This document shows positions 1-6,805 of a stretch of DNA of 21,602 bases, piece by piece. The position numbers and the translations under genes were made by a program. The notes under the pieces are model-generated. The model made no database searches and was not told the DNA's origin. It saw nothing but the letters and a program-made list of their open reading frames with translations. Numbering within the stretch: the stretch's first letter is position 1; every line of letters starts with the position of its first letter. The stretch lies in IMG/VR virus record IMGVR_UViG_3300008117_000958, positions 1 to 21,602 of that record, one strand, 5' to 3'. This DNA comes from a virus.

Positions 1-22
1 TGCGTGTTAGCAGCGAGGTTTT

Positions 23-1294
23 ATGGACACTAAAAGGATCACCGCAGCAGCCATTTTGTGGCTTGTTGCATCCACACTTCTCTTTGGGGCGGTCACCTCA
101 CCCGCGCTCGCCCTTGAAGACACAGACGAGTGGGATCAGCAGATTGACTCAAACGGAACAATCACACTTACCGAAGGAACGATTTTGATTCAGGGCAGCA
201 ACAATGCTGGCCCCGGATATCCATGGCAAAACACTGTGACCGGAATTACCACTGATTCTTCGGTTGGCGAGACGGTCTCTTTTGATTGGTCGTACTGGAC
301 CACTGACGGCGCGTTCTATGACCGCGCGCAGATGCTGCTTGACTCAAACTGGGTTGACCTCGCAATCTGGGATCAGGCTGGCTATAACCCACTCCAGCAA
401 AGCGGCACGCAATCTGTGTACATCGCGTCAGGTGGCTTTTTCGGATTCCGCATCTTGAGCACTGACTCGTGCTGCGGCGCAGGATTTCTTCAGATCAATA
501 ACACCACGTGGGTCGTTGGACCCGCGCCAACCCCTGAGCCCTCGGTAGAGCCTAGCCCTACCCCAAGCCCGGAGCCAACCAATGAACCATCACCATCTCC
601 AAGCCCTACTCCAACGCCTGAGCCTACGCCTCAGCCCACACCAGAACCAACCCCTACCCCCGAGCCCACCCCGTCTCCAACACCTGAGCCGACTCCAGTA
701 CCTGAAACACCTGAGCCCGTATCTCCTGATCCCAGCCCTCTACCTACTCCTGCACCTACCGAACCCCCTGTAGAACCCTCCCCAGAGCCCTCAGAAGCCC
801 CGATTTCCCCGAACCCTAGTCAGACACCAGATCCAGTAGAACCGAGCCCCAGCGTGGCTCCTAGCCCTATTCCAGAGCCATCTGTAGACCCAAGTGAGGA
901 GCCATCCCCTGAACCAACCCCTGAGCCTGCTCCAGAGAATCCGGTGGAAGCTATTGGAGAGGCGGCTGAGGCGGTCGGAGAGGCGGTTGGCGCGGCTGCA
1001 GAGGCAGTTGGAGAGGCTGTTGGGGCGGCTGCGGAAGCGGTCGGAGAAGCAGTAGGCGAAGCCCTTGCCCCGCTTGCCAATTTAGGTAATGATGTTACCG
1101 AAGAGGAGCGCGAGGAAGCTGCTCCAACCATTGTCGCTGCCGTGATCATGTCGCAGGTTGCCCAGAACGCTGTGGCTGCTGCGGCTCGCGCTGCAAGTAC
1201 ACCACCTTCTGGTGGAACGTCTGGTGGCGGTGGCGGTGGCGGGTCATCTGATAAGCGAACTAGCGGCGGGCGCTCTCATCGCCGCAATAGATAA
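23..1294 (+). CDS. Secreted proline-rich protein with N-terminal beta-rich domain
   Basis: This 423-residue protein is not recognised as a named family. Residues 1-30 look like a signal peptide: a positive start (DTKR), a hydrophobic core and an A-L-A cleavage site near residue 30. Residues 32-165 are rich in aromatic and beta-forming residues and hold an adjacent Cys pair (SCCG), resembling a small jelly-roll or carbohydrate-binding domain (inference). Residues of about 170-310 are a long Pro/Glu/Ser/Thr linker of PEP, PTP and PSP units. Residues 313-345 are three 11-residue Ala/Glu/Val/Gly repeats. A hydrophobic Ala/Val stretch (about 365-390) and a Gly-rich, Arg/Lys-rich tail follow. The layout suggests a protein exported from the infected cell, with a wall-spanning stalk. 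A GAGG ribosome site lies just upstream. The gene shares its start context (TTTTATGGAC) with the next gene, with which it forms a short operon. Confidence 0.8.
   Translation: MDTKRITAAAILWLVASTLLFGAVTSPALALEDTDEWDQQIDSNGTITLTEGTILIQGSNNAGPGYPWQNTVTGITTDSSVGETVSFDWSYWTTDGAFYDRAQMLLDSNWVDLAIWDQAGYNPLQQSGTQSVYIASGGFFGFRILSTDSCCGAGFLQINNTTWVVGPAPTPEPSVEPSPTPSPEPTNEPSPSPSPTPTPEPTPQPTPEPTPTPEPTPSPTPEPTPVPETPEPVSPDPSPLPTPAPTEPPVEPSPEPSEAPISPNPSQTPDPVEPSPSVAPSPIPEPSVDPSEEPSPEPTPEPAPENPVEAIGEAAEAVGEAVGAAAEAVGEAVGAAAEAVGEAVGEALAPLANLGNDVTEEEREEAAPTIVAAVIMSQVAQNAVAAAARAASTPPSGGTSGGGGGGGSSDKRTSGGRSHRRNR
959..1057 (+). repeat. Three tandem 33-bp units encoding an 11-residue repeat
   Basis: Units lie at 959-991, 992-1024 and 1025-1057. 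Each encodes the pattern x-A-A/x-E-A-V-G-E-A-V-G. The units differ mostly at third codon positions, so the protein pattern is kept while the DNA has drifted. An 11-residue period fits an amphipathic helix or a right-handed coiled coil. Confidence 0.85.
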
Positions 1295-1302
1295 GGAGTT
1301 TT

Positions 1303-1584
1303 ATGGACGCACTTAAGGATATCTATCTAGCCGTCTGGTGGACGGTAAGCGCATGGCCAAAGAAGTTCAAGAAGCGCCTGTCTGGAATCGGCGAAGCCGT
1401 TAGGGACCTCTTGCCAAAAGTAATCAATGAGCTTGTGTCACAGTCGTGGACGGTCTTCGGACTGCTCGTTGGTTGGATTGTTCTCCCAGATGGCGATACC
1501 CGCAACTTCGTTGGGGTTGTCCTTCTCTGGCTCTGCATCGCCTGGCTTGTGACGATGCCGCTGCGCATCTCGCGCGAGGACTGA
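1303..1584 (+). CDS. Small membrane protein with two predicted transmembrane helices
   Basis: This 93-residue protein has a basic amphipathic N-terminal half (PKKFKKR at about 19-25) followed by two hydrophobic segments, near residues 48-62 and 69-86, joined by a short polar turn (PDGDTRN). An AAGGAG ribosome site sits six bases before the ATG and overlaps the stop codon of the upstream gene, so the two are probably co-translated. The topology resembles a small holin or an accessory membrane protein, but no family is recognised. Its stop TGA abuts the reverse-complement stop TCA of the convergent gene, so no untranslated space separates them. Plus-strand transcription would continue to the bidirectional terminator at 1803-1832. 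Confidence 0.7.
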   Translation: MDALKDIYLAVWWTVSAWPKKFKKRLSGIGEAVRDLLPKVINELVSQSWTVFGLLVGWIVLPDGDTRNFVGVVLLWLCIAWLVTMPLRISRED

Positions 1585-1788
1585 TCAGCCGATAACGACG
1601 TCGGTGTTCTGAGGGATCTTTTCCTGCCATGCCCAGCCTGATCCCTTGTAGACGATCTTTGGCGATGAAAAGTTCATGCGCATCTCAGCCTTGCACTTCT
1701 CGCAAAAGACTTTTGCGTCATCAGACATAGGGCGTACAACCTCAGTCGTGAGGTCGCATGGATCACACTTGAAATCGTAGGCTGGCAT
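1585..1788 (-). CDS. FmdB-like zinc-ribbon protein
   Basis: This 67-residue protein starts MPAYDFKC and has two CxxC knuckles, CDPC (residues 13-16 in the N-terminal part) and CEKC (about 34-37). It then has an SSP...V-x-K-G-S-G-W segment. This matches the small FmdB (CxxC_CxxC_SSSS) family, whose members carry the same start, a zinc ribbon and a FKGSGW-like tail. The four cysteines are expected to bind one zinc ion. The role is unknown, with regulation usually proposed. The gene is set apart from the lysis cassette by a strong terminator and seems to have its own extended -10 promoter. It has no convincing Shine-Dalgarno sequence and may be translated from a leaderless transcript. Confidence 0.8.
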   Translation of the reverse strand: MPAYDFKCDPCDLTTEVVRPMSDDAKVFCEKCKAEMRMNFSSPKIVYKGSGWAWQEKIPQNTDVVIG

Positions 1789-1794
1789 ATGTCC

Positions 1795-1803
1795 AGTATA
1801 ACA
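1795..1803 (-). promoter_or_regulatory. Extended -10 promoter for the zinc-ribbon gene
   Basis: The minus strand reads TGTTATACT, an extended -10 element (TG-n-TATAAT type). Only six bases separate it from the ATG at 1788, so initiation would fall at or next to the start codon and give a leaderless mRNA. No good -35 hexamer is seen, as is common with extended -10 sites. The upstream part overlaps the arm of the terminator hairpin. Confidence 0.45.
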
Positions 1804-1832
1804 AAAGACCCGCCCCGAAGGGCGGGTCTTTT
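1803..1832. terminator. Bidirectional intrinsic terminator ending the lysis cassette
   Basis: There is a perfect 13-bp inverted repeat (1803-1815 and 1820-1832) around a CGAA loop. The stem is GC-rich, flanked by AAAA on one side and TTTT on the other, so it works in both directions. On the minus strand it lies 17 bases after the holin stop. On the plus strand it would stop read-through from 23-1584. Confidence 0.9.
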
Positions 1833-1848
1833 GATTACCTGCTAGGTA

Positions 1849-2244
1849 TTACGCCTTATCGTCTTCGTCTGGGTAGACTTCGTTTGCAAGGCTGCCAGCG
1901 TACTCGTCGGCAATCCCGTCGCCGTCGGTATCAATAGCGCTGCCCTGAATGTGCGCGGTGCTCTCTCGGGCTTCCTTTTCCTCAGCCTTCACAGCCTTTG
2001 CCTTTCCGACGCCGAACTTGGCATCTTCAGGGTTCAAAGCGCGGACGACAACCTGCAAGCAGGCAGCCAGACCGGCTGAAAGGATCATGCGGAAATCGCC
2101 GCCACTGATATCGAGCAGCGGGATGCCGAGGCCAAGCGCTACTGCAATGCTGGTTGCCAAGAAGGCGCGACCCGCCTCAAGGAGCATTTCGTCAATGCCC
2201 GTGTTGTTGGCAATCCACTTAAGTCCGTTGATGATTGAAGCCAT
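1849..2244 (-). CDS. Putative holin with a C-terminal calcium-binding-like loop
   Basis: This 131-residue protein has two hydrophobic helices, near residues 27-45 and 51-70, separated by a short turn (LDISGGD). A charged Ala/Glu/Lys tail follows. The arrangement and the place directly after a lytic-type peptidase fit an actinophage holin (r1t-like), which forms membrane lesions that start lysis. At residues 105-114 the tail contains D-T-D-G-D-G-I-A-D-E, a textbook EF-hand-like or thrombospondin type 3 calcium loop, followed by a very acidic end. That element is unusual in a holin. An AAGGAG ribosome site five bases upstream overlaps the stop of the preceding gene, implying coupling. A strong terminator follows. 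Confidence 0.75.
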   Translation of the reverse strand: MASIINGLKWIANNTGIDEMLLEAGRAFLATSIAVALGLGIPLLDISGGDFRMILSAGLAACLQVVVRALNPEDAKFGVGKAKAVKAEEKEARESTAHIQGSAIDTDGDGIADEYAGSLANEVYPDEDDKA

Positions 2245-2253
2245 GGTTTCTCC

Positions 2254-2880
2254 TTACTTCTTTGCTGTGATGATTATAACATGCTGGTGCGGCTTGCCCA
2301 TGTGCTGCTTGCTTACCCGCTTGGAGTCAGCAATCTGCTGCAACTGCGCTTCCGTCACGATGACGCCAAACTGCTCCTTGCCCTTTCCGGAACGGGTTGG
2401 GCACGCCCACTGCCATCCAAGCTCTGGGTCATAGGCGGCAGCAGTCATGTGGCCGTAGCCAGCCTTGATGTGGCTGTTGTCCTTCTTTGACCAATAGGCA
2501 GCCCACTTGCTGTGCCAGTTTGAGACCTGCAGCCCTGCCGGGTAGCCAATCGGCTGCTGGACCCACACGATGAGACCAGCGCCAGCCTTTGCAGAATTGA
2601 CAACATCGTCCCATGACTTTGCAAAACGAGCTTCTGCACCAAGGACCCGGGCGGTCTTGATCAGATCCCCGAGAGATGAGCCGTTGTCCGACACGCCCTG
2701 CTTGTCCTTGTGCCCGGTTGCCTTTTCCTTGGCGGCAATGCCGTCAGCGGCAGAGAAGTCCTTGGTGTACTTGAACGCCCAAGAAACAGCCGCAGCCACG
2801 CTGGACGGGCCGCAGTCATCAAGAATGCCGCCCTTCTCCTCGTGGTCAAGCTGTGACTTAACCTTGAAATAGAGTCCCAT
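2254..2880 (-). CDS. C39-like cysteine peptidase, probable endolysin
   Basis: This 208-residue protein has a papain-fold C39-type signature: D-D-C23-G-P-S-S near the N-terminus and G-Y-G-H144-M-T-A-A-A-Y-D151 further on, which supply the probable catalytic Cys, His and Asp. Peptidases of this type occur as N-terminal domains of mycobacteriophage LysA endolysins, where they are thought to cut peptide cross-links of the wall. Here the domain stands alone, with no obvious cell-wall-binding domain, and sits directly upstream of the holin gene, so an endolysin role is the best reading. No signal peptide is visible, in keeping with holin-dependent release. The start has GGAGG five bases upstream. 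The alternative is a non-lytic processing peptidase. Confidence 0.75.
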   Translation of the reverse strand: MGLYFKVKSQLDHEEKGGILDDCGPSSVAAAVSWAFKYTKDFSAADGIAAKEKATGHKDKQGVSDNGSSLGDLIKTARVLGAEARFAKSWDDVVNSAKAGAGLIVWVQQPIGYPAGLQVSNWHSKWAAYWSKKDNSHIKAGYGHMTAAAYDPELGWQWACPTRSGKGKEQFGVIVTEAQLQQIADSKRVSKQHMGKPHQHVIIITAKK

Positions 2881-2913
2881 TGGAACCTCCGTACTATGTG
2901 GATTGATACGGAT

Positions 2914-2930
2914 ATTTTACCTGTTACAGG
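2914..2930 (-). promoter_or_regulatory. Possible promoter and operator before the lysis cassette
   Basis: In the 60-base gap before the peptidase gene, the minus strand reads CCTGTAACAGG (an 11-base inverted repeat at 2920-2930) directly followed by TAAAAT (2914-2919), a plausible -10 box. No clear -35 is seen. This could be a regulated lysis promoter, but the evidence is only a short palindrome and an AT-rich hexamer. Confidence 0.25.
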
Positions 2931-2940
2931 AGCGGGAGTC

Positions 2941-3237
2941 TTAAGCCTCTAGTTCTGCGGCTCTTGCGTTTGCTGGAATTAGCCTTGCAACCAAGAAGCC
3001 ATCAAGAGGTTCGGGCTGTACCTCCATTGCGCCGTCTTCAACAAGGGATTGGACAATGGGAAGTTCAGTTGCCTCAGAAGAAAGAAAGAACCATCCATCT
3101 GGGGCGGTGGAAACAGACTCGGCGCTAATAGTCGTTTTAGCCTTACCTTGTGATTCGTCATATAAAACACAGGTGTCATTCTCTTGGAAGATCGCAAATG
3201 ACCCAGCTGCAGTGTGGTGCATAAAAGATATACTCAT
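2941..3237 (-). CDS. Hypothetical protein between tail fibre and lysis genes
   Basis: This 98-residue protein matches no family that I recognise. I chose the ATG at 3237 (MSISFMHHT) over an upstream in-frame ATG at 3288. AAGGAG lies six bases before the chosen ATG, while the longer form would overlap the end of the fibre gene by about 35 bases. The protein is mildly acidic, rich in beta-formers in the first half (FAIFQENDTCVLYDE), and has no signal peptide or membrane segment. It ends in an Ala/Glu-rich helix. Genes in this place often encode fibre accessory or assembly proteins, but that is only positional inference. Confidence 0.7.
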   Translation of the reverse strand: MSISFMHHTAAGSFAIFQENDTCVLYDESQGKAKTTISAESVSTAPDGWFFLSSEATELPIVQSLVEDGAMEVQPEPLDGFLVARLIPANARAAELEA

Positions 3238-3253
3238 TAGTATCTCCTTGGTA

Positions 3254-6200
3254 TTACTTGTTTTCCAGTTCTGCGATCCGTGCCTCAAGGGACTTAACTC
3301 TACCGATAAGGTCCTTGATTACTACGCCCTCAAGTGCCCTAAGAGTGTCATATCGGAGAGCGCGATATGACACGCCATCTGAAATGTCGGTTGACACAGC
3401 CTCCGGGAACAGTGCCTCAACCTCGTCTGCGATAAGACCCCACCTTAGTTCGTCGCTTACCTCGTAATCAATCCCAGCAGTCACAAGACCGAAGTCTCGC
3501 ATTTTTTGGGCATCGTATCTAAAAGTAATCCAGTTAAGCAATTCATATTTATCTGTTTCTGGAGAAATAGATGAAATATCGCTCTTGAACGCACGCTCTG
3601 ATGTCATTGCGCCACTGTTATATCGCCGCAAGGACACGCTAGTTCCCGTGCCGCTCCAGCCACACCCAGCGTTAGCGATGGCGGCAATTCCAGTAGGGCT
3701 TACCGATTTGAAAATCGCATCAGATGACAGCTCTGTTTGCCCTACTGCCCCAGCCTGAATTTTTGCGGCTGTAACAGAATCTGTTGCAAGTTTGGCGTTG
3801 GTTACCGCAAAATCTATTATGCTGGCGCTGCCAATTGCGTCGTCTGCAACCTTGCCGTATATAACAGCATTTATTCCAAGTGAGTTGCTTTGAACCGCAC
3901 CGTCATTTATTTTGCTATTAGTCACTGCGTCAGCCGCAATCTTTGCTTGGGTTACCGAGAGATCAATAAGCTCAGACGTGCCAACCGCAAGCGCAGCAAT
4001 TTTGTCCTGGGTAACAGCGCTAGATGCAATTTCGGCAGATGTGACGGCGAGCGCCGCGATCTTTGAAGTTGTTACTTGACTGGCACCTATTTTGGCTGTG
4101 GTAACTGCGCTATCCGCAAGTTTTGCAGTAGTAATAGACCCATCTGCAACTGTACCGCCAAGCCCAGATGTTGCGCTTACGGTTCCGTTGATGGTTACAT
4201 CGCCATAGAATGTCCAATTTCTACCAGAAGACATCCTTGCTCCAACCTGAAAAACATTTGTGGATGTATTCGTATGACCAATATCAAGCCTGTTTCCATC
4301 AGGGACGGCAATGTCTCCCTCGTCAGAGTTTCCCTGCAGGGTGATGGCCGGCTTTCCCTCTGGGTTAAATCTTGCGCCGTAGGCAGTAAGATCGCCAGAG
4401 GAAGCGACGATAAAGTTTCCGTTTATGTTGAGCTGGCCGCCGGTTATATTCACGTTGCTTGCGGTAACGGCTCCAAGGCTGGTAACTCCGAACACCCCGC
4501 CATTCAGGCTGATTGAACCACCAGTAATTGTAAGGTCGCTAGCATTAACAGCCCCAGCAGTTGAGACCGTAAATGCCCCATTGTTAATTTCTCGAGACGT
4601 CAGTGTGCCTGTTGTGATGTTGCTGGCATTTAGGTTCGTGACTGCGACGTTTGCTGCGTTCAGGGTCCCTGTCGTGATCTTGTCAGCAGAGATTACGACC
4701 AAACCGTCAGATGTTACGTCAATTGCGTCCACCGATGCCCGAGTCCAATAGTTGTCCCACGCTCCTGGTGATGGATGCTTTCCGTTGCGGTACAGCTTTC
4801 CGTCTGCCTCGGAGTAAACAATTTGCCCAACTGGGAACTGGACGAGAGAAAATGCGTCACCAAGAACCCTAGGGTTGCCGTCCACGTCGTCAAACGCACC
4901 GCTTACCTCCCACCCGTTCGCCGTCCCCCCAGTAAGGCTGAGAACATTGGTTCCAGTCTTTGTAATGGTGAACGTGGTAGATGATAGAACCGTAATGATA
5001 TAGAACCCTCCGTTAACATCCGCATTGTTCGTGCCCGCCGCACCGGTAACGCCAACGACATAACCAGTTGAAAATCCATGTGCCGTTGAGGTCGTGACGG
5101 TTGCGGTCGTTGACGCGCCGCTGGCAATCCCAGAAATTGCCTTGGCAACACCATTTCCTGGGTAGGTCACGCTGCTTACAATCTTTGGGACATTGATCCC
5201 AAGGCCGTCATAAGCGTCAGAAAAATCTGTTTCTCCAGGCGCTGTCGGGGTGAACTCCGCGCTATCTGGGGAGTATTGCGTAAGAATTGGGGATGGCCCA
5301 GATACGTCTACCGCTGCAACCTTATATACATAACCAACGGAAGCCTCAACGTTTGTGTCGGTGAACGACGGAACTGCTGTGTCTGGCGCAAGAGGGTTTT
5401 GCGCAGTGAGGATCTCTTCGCCAGTGCTTGCCTTTTGCCACGTGGTTCCACCGTCACCAGTTCGCAGAACAATAAACCCGCCGAAGGAGGTGCTGTTGAC
5501 GATGCTCTGCGGGTATTCCCACGAGATGTCAACCTTCTCTGCCCCCGCGTCTCCGGTTGGAACTGCTGGCGTAACTATTCCGCCCTCGGTTGGGTACCCA
5601 GCGTATGGGCTTGGCGGCGGGGAGAAGTACGCGGCATCACCTGAGATTTCTCGGAGCCGCTGCTCAACGAGATACATCGTTGATCGCTGGAATGCCAAGT
5701 CGCCACCGAGTTGCACTCGGTAATAAACCTCTTGCCCAATCAGGTAGCCGACCTGCTTGCGGACAACAAGCGCCTCCGCAATCCCGAGCTCATCCCAGAT
5801 GAACGGGACAACATCTCCTACGTTAAGCTTCCCTGAGATGTGCTGAAACTCAAAAGACTTAAGAGCCTTTCCGGTCTTTTGAAAATGATCCTGGGCAGTT
5901 AGCAGGGCGGTTTCTACGTCGGTTGCATTGAGCGCAACGATAGAGCTCTCAATTCGCTTCCCCCCAGCCTCCCAGACGCCCTGCACAAAGTCATAGGTGT
6001 TTCTGTATGAGGTAAGCATCTTTGCGCCAGTAAGAGGGTCTTCGGTCGTGTATGGCGCATAGACATAGATCCTGTTGGAGGCCTCGCCAGATTCTGATGG
6101 TGCGCTTGGGTTCTCAAAGTCCTTGAGTGCCATCCCGTAGGTGGTCGTGTCCTCAAGCGGGTGGTCGCTAAAGCCATACGCACCAGTGATCTTGATGATC

Positions 6201-6805
6201 TGGATGTCTGTGAACCGAGCCGTATACGACGAAGAGAATTCTTCGTGGTGCAGGGTAAACGACATCTTTGCTGCGCCAGCAGGAACGATAACGATGCCCC
6301 AGTCCCTGTGCCACTCGTCATCAACTGGGTCATGTTGATTTATCTGGATGCCATGAGAATTGCCAACGATAACGTCAGAGGCGTCATAGAACTTCATCCG
6401 TGGACGTTCTTTGGCGTCCTTGTCTGAGAAGTGTCTCCATGAAACAAAGTATTTCTCTCCAGCAGTAACTAGAATTCTGTGCGCGACCGACATTTCTGCG
6501 TCTTGGTGGTCAGAACCCGTGTAGTACAGCGTGTTGCCAACTCCATACGGGCCGCTCGCCCCTGTAGTGTCGGCGAGCCATGAGCCCATATCCCATCCGA
6601 CCTGGGTCGTTGTGTTCCCGTCTACATCGTCAAACAAACCATTCTTGACAAGATCAACGAGATTCTTCGCCTTAGCGTTTAAGTTGATTGTCAGGTTGTT
6701 TGATCCATCTAGGGTTCCGCTGTCAAGATAGAAGACCCCCGTACCACGATCAACAACGTATTGAAGGTTGCGCGCAATTGTGCCTCCCTTGAGAGGGGTG
6801 GGAGT
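3254..6805 (-). CDS. Tail tip and fibre protein with C-terminal S74 intramolecular chaperone
   Basis: The reading frame is open from 6817 to the stop at 3254, but its first possible initiation codon is a TTG at 6637. The 60 codons before it look coding, so it is probably fused to the hub frame. Numbered from the TTG: residues 1-155 form a beta-rich, carbohydrate-binding-like domain. Residues 155-350 resemble tail-hub sequence. Residues 358-470 form a fibronectin type III domain (DISWEY...Y-V-Y-K-V-A-A-V-D). Residues of about 500-570 hold a small HGF domain. Then come beta-helix repeats (ITTGTLNA type), 14 decapeptide repeats (834-973) and an S74 chaperone. The last has Ser1013 and Lys1018 in S-E-R-A-F-K, the spacing of the catalytic dyad of endosialidase-type chaperones. 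The product should form a trimeric receptor-binding fibre whose chaperone is cut off after folding. Confidence 0.88.
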   Translation of the reverse strand, partial: TPTPLKGGTIARNLQYVVDRGTGVFYLDSGTLDGSNNLTINLNAKAKNLVDLVKNGLFDDVDGNTTTQVGWDMGSWLADTTGASGPYGVGNTLYYTGSDHQDAEMSVAHRILVTAGEKYFVSWRHFSDKDAKERPRMKFYDASDVIVGNSHGIQINQHDPVDDEWHRDWGIVIVPAGAAKMSFTLHHEEFSSSYTARFTDIQIIKITGAYGFSDHPLEDTTTYGMALKDFENPSAPSESGEASNRIYVYAPYTTEDPLTGAKMLTSYRNTYDFVQGVWEAGGKRIESSIVALNATDVETALLTAQDHFQKTGKALKSFEFQHISGKLNVGDVVPFIWDELGIAEALVVRKQVGYLIGQEVYYRVQLGGDLAFQRSTMYLVEQRLREISGDAAYFSPPPSPYAGYPTEGGIVTPAVPTGDAGAEKVDISWEYPQSIVNSTSFGGFIVLRTGDGGTTWQKASTGEEILTAQNPLAPDTAVPSFTDTNVEASVGYVYKVAAVDVSGPSPILTQYSPDSAEFTPTAPGETDFSDAYDGLGINVPKIVSSVTYPGNGVAKAISGIASGASTTATVTTSTAHGFSTGYVVGVTGAAGTNNADVNGGFYIITVLSSTTFTITKTGTNVLSLTGGTANGWEVSGAFDDVDGNPRVLGDAFSLVQFPVGQIVYSEADGKLYRNGKHPSPGAWDNYWTRASVDAIDVTSDGLVVISADKITTGTLNAANVAVTNLNASNITTGTLTSREINNGAFTVSTAGAVNASDLTITGGSISLNGGVFGVTSLGAVTASNVNITGGQLNINGNFIVASSGDLTAYGARFNPEGKPAITLQGNSDEGDIAVPDGNRLDIGHTNTSTNVFQVGARMSSGRNWTFYGDVTINGTVSATSGLGGTVADGSITTAKLADSAVTTAKIGASQVTTSKIAALAVTSAEIASSAVTQDKIAALAVGTSELIDLSVTQAKIAADAVTNSKINDGAVQSNSLGINAVIYGKVADDAIGSASIIDFAVTNAKLATDSVTAAKIQAGAVGQTELSSDAIFKSVSPTGIAAIANAGCGWSGTGTSVSLRRYNSGAMTSERAFKSDISSISPETDKYELLNWITFRYDAQKMRDFGLVTAGIDYEVSDELRWGLIADEVEALFPEAVSTDISDGVSYRALRYDTLRALEGVVIKDLIGRVKSLEARIAELENK
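3719..4138 (-). repeat. Fourteen degenerate 30-bp units encoding decapeptide fibre repeats
   Basis: Residues 834-973 of the fibre frame fall into 14 consecutive 10-residue units with the pattern A-V-T-x-x-K-I-A-x-x (for example AVTTAKIGAS and AVTQDKIAAL). The hydrophobic positions are kept while the DNA varies. Such repeats are common in phage fibre stalks just before S74 chaperones and form a repetitive trimeric shaft. Confidence 0.85.

Noticed and set aside
820-1149. A 109-residue minus-strand frame over the proline-rich gene
   Set aside because: It is the antisense shadow of the proline-rich and alanine-rich repeats and has no ribosome site. The opposite frame has a signal peptide and a clear start.
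1949-2434. A 161-residue plus-strand frame across the holin and lysin genes
   Set aside because: It crosses two genes with clear domain motifs on the other strand and has no ribosome site.
2941-3288. Longer start at 3288 for the hypothetical gene
   Set aside because: The AAGGAG site is spaced correctly for the ATG at 3237, and the longer form would overlap the fibre gene.
3719-4138. CRISPR-like array from the 30-bp periodicity
   Set aside because: There are no identical repeats with unique spacers. The period comes from decapeptide fibre repeats in a coding frame.
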